5,021 bases of DNA, from positions 1 through 5,021 of the forward strand of contig JAKASY010000218.1 in assembly GCA_021817625.1 (NCBI GenBank), read 5' to 3'. Numbering within the stretch: the stretch's first letter is position 1; the number at the start of each line of letters is the position of its first letter. Below the pieces are notes generated by a model. The model saw only the letters and a program-made list of their open reading frames with translations. It had not been told where the DNA came from and did not search any database. The position numbers and the translations under genes are program-made. This DNA comes from Bacillota bacterium. Lineage in GTDB: Bacteria > Bacillota_E > JAJZYS01 > JAILZS01. Below, one piece after another: positions 1 to 5,021 of this stretch.

Positions 1-59
1 CCACCCGATCCGTCTTCTGAAAGTACGATCCGGACACTTGTCCCAGCCTCCTAGAGGCG

Positions 60-102
60 CCGATGGACGATGGGGCGCCTGGAACCATCGGCTCCAGGCG
101 CC
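60..102 (-). terminator. Strong hairpin (possible pseudoknot) downstream of the exported-protein gene
   Basis: A perfect 10-bp inverted repeat (GGCGCCTGGA at 74-83, TCCAGGCGCC at 93-102) encloses a 9-base loop. It begins 52 bases past the stop codon of the minus-strand gene ending at 154, so it sits in that transcript's 3' untranslated region. No run of T follows the stem in either direction, so it is not a classical intrinsic terminator. It could act as a U-less terminator, a 3'-end stabiliser or a transcription pause. The loop (CCATCGG, 85-91) is also complementary to CCGATGG at 60-66, which allows pseudoknot pairing. The inverted repeats are seen directly; the function is inferred. Confidence 0.4.
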
Positions 103-153
103 GCGCGCGTTCCGACTTCGCGTTCACGCGCCGGGTTCCTTCGTGGCCCCCGA

Positions 154-1722
154 CTAGGGCGCGGGCCTGCCGTCGAGCTGGACGTATTGCGCGAGCTGCG
201 CCAGGTACGGCCAGAGGGTGCGCGGCGTGAAGTAGCCGTCAGGGTCCGCCGCGCCCACGACGACCTCCCAGTTGTCCACCTGGTAGACGAACCAGTCGTC
301 GCGACTGGTCACCTTCTTGCCGAACACCTTCGCCGTCACGGCGGTCACGGTGCCCACGCCGCCCTGGCCGTTCAGGTCGCCGAGGGCGAGGGGGCGGGCG
401 CCGGGCTGGATGCGGCCGAGGGCGCGCGACTCCGTCAGGACGGCCTGGTACGCGCCGGCGGACGTCGAGAACTCGACGAGGCCGACGAGCAGGTCCTTGG
501 GCGCCCCGGTGGCCGCCGCCGCCCTGGGCGTCGTGTCGAACTGGATGGAGTACGCGCCCATCCGGCCCCAGTCGGACAGCTGGTAGATGATCGACGGCGT
601 CGCCTGCTCCAGCGCGCTGTTCGATGCGCTCACGCCCGTCAAGGGCCGGAACGGCACGCCCCAGGTGGCTGTGGGCGAGAGGATGAGCGTGCGCGGCGCG
701 GCGATCACCGCCGGGCCATTGCCGTTGTCCACCAGGCTCGCGCCCTGCAGGTTGAGGCTCGAGGCGCCGGTGCGCTCGGGCTGGAGGCCGAGGGCGCGGG
801 CGGCGGCCGATGCCGGCAGGGCGTAGCCTAACGCGGTCCAGGTGGCGGTGCCGAGCGGCACACCGTCCAGGCTGACGGCGAGCGGCCCCTCATCCGAGGT
901 CGGCAGGTTGGCCGCTGACCCGACCGGCGCCACGGGCGGCGCCATCGGCCGCTTCACGGCCTCGATGCGGTGCACCTGCTCCTGCCAGAGCGTCCAGGCC
1001 ATGTCCAGAGTGGTGCCACCAGCCGCGCTCGTGAACACCCAGTTGTCGACGCGCGCCGCGATGAGCCAGATCTTGCCGCTGTCGGCGCTCCACACGAAGT
1101 CGGCATCGCCGACGGGCGCCGGCAGGGCCGTAACCGGGGTGTAGGGGCCCGGCACCCCGGGCCAGGCGCCGCCGTGCGCGGAGAGCGAGGCGGCGGTGTC
1201 GGCGAGCGCGGTCGCGGCCCGGTCAGCGCCCGCGTACTCGGCCGCCGTGAGGGCGATCTCGGCCGGGCCGTAGTACACGCTCACCGGCAGGTGCTTGAGG
1301 TCCTTGGCGGGGAGCATCGTGTAGATGACCGACGCCTCGCCGAGCTGCGTCTGGGCGTCGGCGGGGGACAGGGCCGGCGTCTTCGCGGGCGCCGGCGTCG
1401 CGCGCGTGTAGCCGGGGCCAAGATCGGCCGCGGCGAGCAGCACGCCCGCGGGCGCGGTGAGATAGGGCTGCGGCGGGCCCGAGCGCGCGCTCAGGGAGAT
1501 GCTGCCGGCACCGACGCCCACCACGACGTCGCCCAGGGCCCTGGCCAGGGCGCCGACGGGGAGGACCAGGCGGCCGCTCACCACGGGCGAGGGCACGCTC
1601 AGCGGCTGGCCGTTCACGCTCACGTGCCAGGAGCCGGAGGCGGCCGCGGGCGCGGCAGCGAGCGTCAGGGCCGCGACGCCGCACAGGGCGAGCGGCAGGG
1701 ACCGGTGTCTGGGCGCGCGCAT
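154..1722 (-). CDS. Exported protein of unknown function with duplicated stalk-like domain module
   Basis: This encodes a 522-residue protein whose function I do not recognise. Residues 1-29 look like a Sec signal peptide: basic start (RAPRHR), hydrophobic core from about residue 9 to 24, then an Ala-rich cleavage region (APAAAS). Residues 33-78 resemble the copper-amine-oxidase N-terminal domain (V-NGQPL, then GRLVLPVGALARALG), a wall or surface domain common in Bacillota. A second weaker copy lies at about 281-330 (VSLDGVPL, ALPASAAARALGL). Each is followed by a roughly 160-residue alpha/beta region; the regions share a pattern (SVIYTM/SIIYQL, then RVDNWVF/QVDNWEVVV, then a C-terminal helix), so the protein looks internally duplicated. 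The mature part has no cysteine and no further membrane segment. The ATG at 1722 is supported by AGAGAGGGG six bases upstream and by the signal peptide. It follows trxB by 41 bases and is probably in its operon. No catalytic residues were identified; it may be a surface or ligand-binding protein. Confidence 0.87.
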   Translation of the reverse strand: MRAPRHRSLPLALCGVAALTLAAAPAAASGSWHVSVNGQPLSVPSPVVSGRLVLPVGALARALGDVVVGVGAGSISLSARSGPPQPYLTAPAGVLLAAADLGPGYTRATPAPAKTPALSPADAQTQLGEASVIYTMLPAKDLKHLPVSVYYGPAEIALTAAEYAGADRAATALADTAASLSAHGGAWPGVPGPYTPVTALPAPVGDADFVWSADSGKIWLIAARVDNWVFTSAAGGTTLDMAWTLWQEQVHRIEAVKRPMAPPVAPVGSAANLPTSDEGPLAVSLDGVPLGTATWTALGYALPASAAARALGLQPERTGASSLNLQGASLVDNGNGPAVIAAPRTLILSPTATWGVPFRPLTGVSASNSALEQATPSIIYQLSDWGRMGAYSIQFDTTPRAAAATGAPKDLLVGLVEFSTSAGAYQAVLTESRALGRIQPGARPLALGDLNGQGGVGTVTAVTAKVFGKKVTSRDDWFVYQVDNWEVVVGAADPDGYFTPRTLWPYLAQLAQYVQLDGRPAP

Positions 1723-1728
1723 GCGGTA

Positions 1729-1737
1729 CCCCTCTCT
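1729..1737 (-). promoter_or_regulatory. Ribosome binding site of the exported-protein gene
   Basis: On the minus strand AGAGAGGGG ends six bases before the ATG at 1722. The open frame continues upstream for over 500 codons without a stop, so this site, together with the signal peptide that begins at the ATG, decides the start. Confidence 0.7.
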
Positions 1738-1763
1738 GGCGGGCGGCGCCCTTGGACGGCGGC

Positions 1764-2756
1764 CTAGCGGTCCACCTCGGCAGCGGCGGCCTCGCGCCCG
1801 CTCTCCGGACCGAGACCGGCGACCTCGAGGTAGTCCTCGGCCTCCATCGCGGCCGCGCAGCCGGTGCCGGCGGCCGTGGCCGCCTGCTGGTAGCGCCGGT
1901 CCGCCACGTCGCCGGCCACGAACACGCCCGGGATGTCGGTGAGGACGCCCTTGGGCGTCAGGTAGCCGTCGCCATCGGCGGGCAGCTGGCCCTGGAGCAT
2001 GTCGGTGTTCGGGGTGTGGCCGATGGCCAGGAACACGCCGTCGACCTCCAGGTCCTCTCCCTGCCCGTCCGGGCCCACGATGCGGACGCCGCGCAGGCGG
2101 CCGTCGTCGGTGCGCAGGTAGGCCTCCACGCGGCGGTTCCAGTGGAAGGTGATCGATTCCTTCTGGAAGGCGCGATCCTGCATGATCTTCGAGGCCCGCA
2201 GCCGGTCGCGCCGGTGCACCACGTGGACGGCGCTGGCGAAGCGGGTGAGGTAGATGGCGTCCTCCATTGCGCTGTCGCCGCCGCCGATCACGGCCACCGT
2301 GCGGTTCTTGAAGAACGCGCCGTCGCACGTCGCGCAGGTGCTCAGGCCGCGGCCCAGGATCTCGTCCTCGCCGGGCAGGGCGAGCATGCGGGCGCGCGCG
2401 CCGGTGGCGATGATCAGGCTGTGGCAGGCGAGCGACTCCTCCTCGTCCAGCTCGATCTTGAACGGTCGGCTGTGGAGGTCGACGCGCGTCACCTCGGCGC
2501 TGCGGTACCGCGCGCCGAAGCGCTCCGCCTGACGGCGGATGTTCTGCACGAGGTCGAGTCCGCCGACCCCGTCGGGAAAGCCGGGGTAGTTCTCCACGAC
2601 GCTCGTGAGGGAGAGCTGGCCGCCCGGCTCCCCACCTTCGATCACCAGCGGACTCAGACCGCCGCGCGCCGTGTATACGGCGGCGGTCAGGCCGGCGATG
2701 CCCGATCCGAGGATGATCACGCTCTCGATCGGGCCGCTCTCGGCCGCGTCGGCCAT
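1764..2756 (-). CDS. trxB: Thioredoxin reductase (NADPH), low-molecular-weight type
   Basis: This cytoplasmic FAD flavoenzyme passes electrons from NADPH to thioredoxin (EC 1.8.1.9), supporting ribonucleotide reduction, disulfide reduction and oxidative-stress defence. The 330-residue product has the normal family length, with all landmarks in order. The FAD dinucleotide fold GSGIAG is at 17-22, followed by EGGEPGGQL (40-48) and ENYPGFP (55-61). The redox-active CATC is at 141-144. The NADPH-binding GGGDSAMEDA is at 158-167, with the phosphate-contacting HRR at 181-183. The C-terminal FAD motif GVFVAGDVADRRYQQA is at 277-292. The ATG at 2756 is chosen because GGGAGGTGG lies just upstream and the protein aligns from there; an in-frame ATG at 2849 would run across the likely promoter. 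It is the first gene of a probable two-gene minus-strand operon and is divergent from the MurE-like gene. No thioredoxin gene is visible. Nothing in the sequence looks defective. Confidence 0.97.
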   Translation of the reverse strand: MADAAESGPIESVIILGSGIAGLTAAVYTARGGLSPLVIEGGEPGGQLSLTSVVENYPGFPDGVGGLDLVQNIRRQAERFGARYRSAEVTRVDLHSRPFKIELDEEESLACHSLIIATGARARMLALPGEDEILGRGLSTCATCDGAFFKNRTVAVIGGGDSAMEDAIYLTRFASAVHVVHRRDRLRASKIMQDRAFQKESITFHWNRRVEAYLRTDDGRLRGVRIVGPDGQGEDLEVDGVFLAIGHTPNTDMLQGQLPADGDGYLTPKGVLTDIPGVFVAGDVADRRYQQAATAAGTGCAAAMEAEDYLEVAGLGPESGREAAAAEVDR

Positions 2757-2761
2757 CGCTC

Positions 2762-2770
2762 CCACCTCCC
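2762..2770 (-). promoter_or_regulatory. Ribosome binding site of trxB
   Basis: On the minus strand GGGAGGTGG lies five bases before the ATG at 2756. It contains the AGGTG core complementary to the 3' end of 16S rRNA and fixes the trxB start, against the longer reading from 2849. Confidence 0.75.
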
Positions 2771-2771
2771 T

Positions 2772-2789
2772 GGCGTCGCCCCGGACGCC
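2772..2789 (-). promoter_or_regulatory. Small hairpin in the trxB leader
   Basis: A 6-bp inverted repeat (GGCGTC at 2772-2777, GACGCC at 2784-2789) with a 6-base loop lies between the proposed trxB transcription start and its ribosome binding site. In the mRNA it would end two bases before the Shine-Dalgarno sequence, so it could affect initiation. It is short and the region is GC-rich, so it may be chance. No known riboswitch fits. Confidence 0.22.
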
Positions 2790-2800
2790 GGTCTTGGGCC

Positions 2801-2830
2801 ATCCTAGCAGTCCTCGACCGGCGGCGACAA
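2801..2830 (-). promoter_or_regulatory. Probable sigma-70-type promoter of trxB
   Basis: On the minus strand TTGTCG (2830-2825) and TAGGAT (2806-2801) are separated by 18 bases. They match the housekeeping -35 box at four of six positions and the -10 box at four of six. Transcription would start near 2793-2795, giving a leader of roughly 40 bases before the trxB ATG. This is the best promoter-like pair in the 146-base divergent gap. No equally good pair was found for the plus-strand gene, although the gap must presumably hold its promoter too. Confidence 0.5.
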
Positions 2831-2884
2831 CTGTGCGCCCGGCCGGCATGGCGCGCCGTCAAAGCGGGCACACCAAGGCGCAGC

Positions 2885-2897
2885 AGGAGGGGAGGGG
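2885..2897 (+). promoter_or_regulatory. Ribosome binding site that selects a TTG start
   Basis: AGGAGGGGAGGGG ends five bases before the TTG at 2903. The site is very strong and partly doubled (AGGAGG plus GGAGGGG). It supports TTG over the next in-frame alternative, GTG at 2969, which would cut into the N-terminal domain. A purine-rich site paired with a weak TTG codon is common in Gram-positive bacteria. Confidence 0.75.
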
Positions 2898-2902
2898 CGC
2901 CG

Positions 2903-4528
2903 TTGGCGGGGCCGTCGCACGGGCGTCGGGGCGAGGGCGAGGCCGCGGCGCGCAGCCTGGAGGAGCTTGTGGCGGAGGTGGCGCGCGGCCGCCTCGGCGC
3001 CGTCGTCGAGGACCACCGCCGGGCCGGGCCCGGACGGGTGTTCGTCGCCATCCGCGGCCATCGCGTGGACGCCCGCATGTTCGCCGCCGCCGCCGCACGG
3101 GCCGGCTGCGCCGCCGTCGTGGCGCGCGGCCCCGCACCCCCGGACTGGCCGGCCGACACGCCGTGCGCCTGGGTGCGCGTGGGCGACGACCGCCGCGCCC
3201 TGAGCCGCCTGGCGGCGGCGCGCTGCGGCCACCCCAGCCGCGACCTGGGCATCACCGCCGTCACCGGAACGAACGGCAAGACCACCGTCACCTACCTGCT
3301 CGAGGCGATCCTGCGCGCGGCCGACATCCCGGCCGGGCGCATCGGCACCGTCGAGGTGAAGGTGGGCGAAAGACGCTACCCGCCGGCCCTCACCACGCCC
3401 GACCCCCTCACCCTGCACCGCTGGCTTCGGCGCATGCGACGCGCCGGCGTGCGTGAGGTGGCGATGGAGGCCTCCTCGCACGCGCTCGCGCAGCGCCGCA
3501 TCGACGACGTGGCCGTGGACGTGGCGGTCCTCACGAACGTGCGCCGCGACCATCTCGACTACCACCGCAATCACCGCGCCTACCGCGACGCCAAGGGACG
3601 GCTGTTCACCCGCGTCCTGGCGCACGGCGGTCCGGGAGCGGTGGCCGTGCTGCCGGCCGGCGAGGCGGCCGCCGCCCTGTTCGCCGCTCGCACCGCCGCC
3701 GACGTCGTGTGGTATGGCCTGAGCGACGAGCTCGCCCCCTCGCCGCAAGGCGTCCTGGTGCGCGGCGAGGACCTCGCGCCGCGACGCTGGGGCACGCGCC
3801 TGCGCTTGTGCCTGCCCGAGCAGACGGCGGTCGTCGACCTGCCGCTGGGCGGTCGCTTCAACGTGAAGAACGCCCTCGCCGCGGCCGCCGCGGCCAGGGC
3901 TCGCGGCATCGCGCCGGAGGCCATCGCCTTCGGCCTCGAGGCGGCGTCCGGCGCTCCCGGCCGGGCCGAGGTGGTGCACGACGGCGAGTTCGCGGTGCTG
4001 CTCGACTTCGCCCACAATCCCGACGCCCTCACCGAGATCCTGGCCATGGCGCGCGCGACGGCGGGGCCCGGCGGACGCGTCCTGTGCGTGATGGGCGCGG
4101 AGGGCGACAAGGACCAAGGCAAGCGGCCGCTCATGGGGGAGGCGGCGGGGCGCGGCTCCGACATTCTCTTCGTCACCTCGGACAGCCCGCGCAGCGAGGA
4201 GCCCGAGCGCGTCGCGCACCAGGTCGCGTCCGGGGCGCGCCACACCGGAGCGGAGGTGCGGGTGGACCCGGACCGTCGGCGCGCCATCCGCGCCGCCATC
4301 CTGGCCGCGTGCCGCGGGGACGTGGTGGTGGTGGCGGGACGGGGGCCGGAGACGGTGCAGGTGGTGGGTGGGCGCCGCCTGCACTGGTCGGACCTGGGAG
4401 CCATCCGGGCGGCGCTCGCGCTGCGCGACACGCCGCCTGAGGCGGCGCCGGCGCACCGGCTCTCGGCGCTGCCCGCGGTCGTGCTCGCCCCGGTTGCGCT
4501 CAGCCCGCGCCTTGCGCCGCGCGGGTAA
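2903..4528 (+). CDS. murE: MurE-family Mur ligase (UDP-MurNAc-tripeptide synthetase type)
   Basis: MurE is a cytoplasmic ATP-dependent ligase that adds the third residue (meso-diaminopimelate or L-lysine) to UDP-MurNAc-L-Ala-D-Glu in peptidoglycan synthesis. The 541-residue product has all three Mur domains. The N-terminal UDP-binding domain is at about 19-105 (EDHRRAGPGRVFVAIRG). The ATPase domain has the P-loop TGTNGKTT at 121-128, TTPDP at 164-168, EASSHAL at 189-195, DHLDYH at 216-221 and the probable carbamylated lysine K231. The C-terminal domain begins with GRFNVKNALAA (317-327), then DFAHNPDAL (368-376), GDKDQGKRPLMGE (401-413), TSDSPRSEEP (425-434) and GRGPETVQ (479-486). R430 and E483 match the diaminopimelate-type enzymes, but usual DNPR is DSPR, GKGHE is GRGPE, and the N-terminal DSR is DHR. 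A roughly 30-residue Pro/Ala-rich tail follows the last domain. The TTG start rests on the adjacent ribosome binding site. It stands alone here, divergent from trxB and away from any visible dcw genes. It may be the housekeeping MurE of a divergent lineage or a paralogue with another substrate. Family assignment is firm; exact substrate is not. Confidence 0.9.
   Translation: MAGPSHGRRGEGEAAARSLEELVAEVARGRLGAVVEDHRRAGPGRVFVAIRGHRVDARMFAAAAARAGCAAVVARGPAPPDWPADTPCAWVRVGDDRRALSRLAAARCGHPSRDLGITAVTGTNGKTTVTYLLEAILRAADIPAGRIGTVEVKVGERRYPPALTTPDPLTLHRWLRRMRRAGVREVAMEASSHALAQRRIDDVAVDVAVLTNVRRDHLDYHRNHRAYRDAKGRLFTRVLAHGGPGAVAVLPAGEAAAALFAARTAADVVWYGLSDELAPSPQGVLVRGEDLAPRRWGTRLRLCLPEQTAVVDLPLGGRFNVKNALAAAAAARARGIAPEAIAFGLEAASGAPGRAEVVHDGEFAVLLDFAHNPDALTEILAMARATAGPGGRVLCVMGAEGDKDQGKRPLMGEAAGRGSDILFVTSDSPRSEEPERVAHQVASGARHTGAEVRVDPDRRRAIRAAILAACRGDVVVVAGRGPETVQVVGGRRLHWSDLGAIRAALALRDTPPEAAPAHRLSALPAVVLAPVALSPRLAPRG
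4504..4525 (+). terminator. Hairpin abutting the stop codon of the MurE-like gene
   Basis: A 7-bp inverted repeat (CCCGCGC at 4504-4510, GCGCGGG at 4519-4525) with an 8-base loop lies in the last codons, and TAA follows immediately. No T-tract follows, so it is only terminator-like; a chance origin in GC-rich coding sequence is possible. Confidence 0.28.
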
Positions 4529-4697
4529 CCGCGTCGTCCGCGCCCGTGCGAACCGCGATGCGGCACACAGGTAGGATTCGGGCGCAGCCCGGGGCGCCTG
4601 CGAGCACGCGCCTCGCGAGGACGGCGCTTGGCGGGCATGGCCAGCGGCCCGGGTGTCGGGAGCCGCTTTGCCACAGTCAGGTCTGCGGCCGGGAAAG

Positions 4698-4740
4698 GCA
4701 CGAAGGATCCGGCGAGGGCCCGCCTGTAGAGCCTGCGTGC
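4698..4740. repeat. Imperfect compound stem-loop
   Basis: GCACG (4698-4702) pairs with CGTGC (4736-4740). After a one-by-one mismatch, AGG (4704-4706) pairs with CCT (4732-4734). Inside, GGCG (4711-4714) can pair with CGCC (4721-4724). The nested arrangement is suggestive but each stem is short. Confidence 0.25.
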
Positions 4741-4801
4741 GGCGGCTCGGCATCCGGCTGGCCCGTTCGCTCGCGACCGTCGGCCCTTCCTTGCGACTCC
4801 T

Positions 4802-4825
4802 GGCGACGCCGTCCCCGGCGTCGCC
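4802..4825. repeat. Perfect 9-bp inverted repeat
   Basis: GGCGACGCC (4802-4810) and GGCGTCGCC (4817-4825) form a perfect 9-bp stem with a 6-base loop (GTCCCC). It lies 274 bases past the MurE-like stop codon, too far to be its obvious terminator, and neither side carries a T-tract. It may be part of a structured RNA, a U-less terminator or a protein-binding site. Confidence 0.4.
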
Positions 4826-4919
4826 CGAACCATGTTTACACCCGGGCACGGCAAGGCCTGCGAAGCGCGGTCGGCTGCACCTTCTGCGGGAACTGGAAGG
4901 GAGACGACGGCGCCACGGG

Positions 4920-4961
4920 GGGAAGACCGTTCCCGAAACCGTAGTCTTTTATCTCTACGGT
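4920..4961. repeat. Two adjacent inverted repeats in a lower-GC segment
   Basis: GGGAA (4920-4924) can pair with TTCCC (4930-4934) around a 5-base loop. Three bases later ACCGTAG (4938-4944) pairs perfectly with CTACGGT (4955-4961) around an AT-rich 10-base loop, TCTTTTATCT. The second stem is the more convincing because the surrounding composition is mixed rather than simply GC-rich. Function is unknown. Confidence 0.35.
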
Positions 4962-4985
4962 CCGTTCTCGCTTCATTAGCGTCTG

Positions 4986-4998
4986 CCCCTCGAAGGGG
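4986..4998. repeat. Short CCCCT/AGGGG hairpin
   Basis: CCCCT (4986-4990) and AGGGG (4994-4998) form a tight stem with loop CGA (or CCCC/GGGG with loop TCGAA). It is the third stem within about 80 bases, close to the right edge of the window. It is too short to interpret alone. Confidence 0.25.
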
Positions 4999-5021
4999 TC
5001 CTACGTCGCCTCGACGAGCGT

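Larger units (their letters stand above)
4529..5021. other. Non-coding stretch with several inverted repeats; no recognised gene
   Basis: No credible protein gene is seen here. Open frames exist on both strands, but they give Arg/Pro/Ala-rich translations without a good ribosome binding site or family motifs, as expected of GC-rich non-coding DNA. I tried to match tmRNA, 4.5S/SRP RNA, RNase P RNA, 6S RNA, T-box, cobalamin, c-di-GMP and other common riboswitches by their conserved sequences, and none fits convincingly. Possible stem-loops lie at 4698-4740, 4802-4825, 4920-4934, 4938-4961 and 4986-4998. Base composition becomes less GC-rich around 4931-4980. It could be the 3' region of the MurE-like gene, the leader or promoter region of a gene beyond the right edge, or contain an unrecognised small RNA. 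Confidence 0.6.

Noticed and set aside
6..32. Direct repeat CGATCCG at 6-12 and 26-32
   Set aside because: It is only seven bases long with two copies and no visible gene start nearby in the window, so it is not distinguishable from chance.
1672..1692. Possible lipoprotein signal (cysteine 14 of the exported protein)
   Set aside because: The residue before the cysteine is leucine rather than Gly, Ala or Ser, and the cysteine sits in the middle of the hydrophobic core, so it does not fit a lipobox.
1723..3291. Upstream in-frame extension of the exported-protein gene, open for over 500 further codons on the minus strand
   Set aside because: It runs in another frame through trxB and antisense to the MurE-like gene, and translates to Arg/Pro/Gly-rich sequence. 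The ribosome binding site and signal peptide at 1722 mark the true start. Long stop-free frames are expected at this GC content.
4611..4620. Perfect palindrome CCTCGCGAGG
   Set aside because: It is short, CG-rich and isolated, so it is expected by chance in this composition.
4664..4740. Cobalamin-riboswitch-like words (GCCACAGTCAGGTCTGC and GGGAAAGGC)
   Set aside because: The pieces are in the wrong order and spacing for the conserved cobalamin core, and the other conserved boxes are missing.
2804..4849. Long minus-strand open frames opposite the MurE-like gene (up to 681 codons)
   Set aside because: They are antisense to a gene with clear family motifs, and their translations are low-complexity with no recognisable domain.
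4829..4910. SRP/4.5S RNA resemblance (ATGTTTAC followed later by CTGGAAGGGAG)
   Set aside because: The GGAA loop is not followed by the conserved AGCAGCC strand, and the two pieces are too far apart for the SRP domain IV helix.
4546..4979. Two overlapping plus-strand frames of 132 and 108 codons in the right-hand gap
   Set aside because: They have no convincing ribosome binding site, they are Arg/Pro/Ala-rich, they overlap each other in different frames, and a CTFC motif in one is most likely chance.

Overview
The window is very GC-rich bacterial DNA. It holds three convincing protein genes, a shared divergent promoter region, and about 490 bases at the right end with no credible gene. The gene starts have strong purine-rich ribosome binding sites, and one start is TTG. 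One gene encodes a secreted protein with segments resembling the copper-amine-oxidase N-terminal ('stalk') domain, a type common in high-GC Bacillota. These features suggest a high-GC Bacillota lineage such as Limnochordia, Thermaerobacter or Symbiobacterium relatives. That placement is inference only; no ribosomal RNA or other taxonomic marker is present.

Layout from left to right: (1) positions 1-153 are non-coding and contain a strong 10-bp hairpin that could form a pseudoknot, lying just past the end of the first gene; (2) positions 154-1722, minus strand, encode an exported 522-residue protein of unknown function built from two copies of a two-part module; (3) positions 1764-2756, minus strand, encode a complete low-molecular-weight thioredoxin reductase (TrxB); (4) positions 2757-2902 are the divergent intergenic region, with a plausible sigma-70-type promoter for trxB and a strong ribosome binding site for the opposite gene; (5) positions 2903-4528, plus strand, encode a MurE-family Mur ligase (UDP-MurNAc-tripeptide synthetase type) with several altered signature motifs; (6) positions 4529-5021 hold several short inverted repeats, no recognised RNA family and no believable ORF.

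trxB and the exported-protein gene are 41 bases apart on the same strand, so they are probably co-transcribed from the trxB promoter. The mature exported protein contains no cysteine, so it is unlikely to be a thiol substrate of the reductase system. The MurE-like gene is transcribed divergently, away from any visible division/cell-wall (dcw) cluster. If it is the housekeeping enzyme, it adds the third amino acid of the peptidoglycan stem peptide. Its motif changes leave open that it is a paralogue with a different substrate.

I see no mobile element, CRISPR array, tRNA or rRNA. The least ordinary items are the MurE-like motif pattern, the internally duplicated exported protein, the possible 3'-UTR pseudoknot and the hairpin-rich right-hand region. 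None of these amounts to a clearly new system on sequence reading alone.
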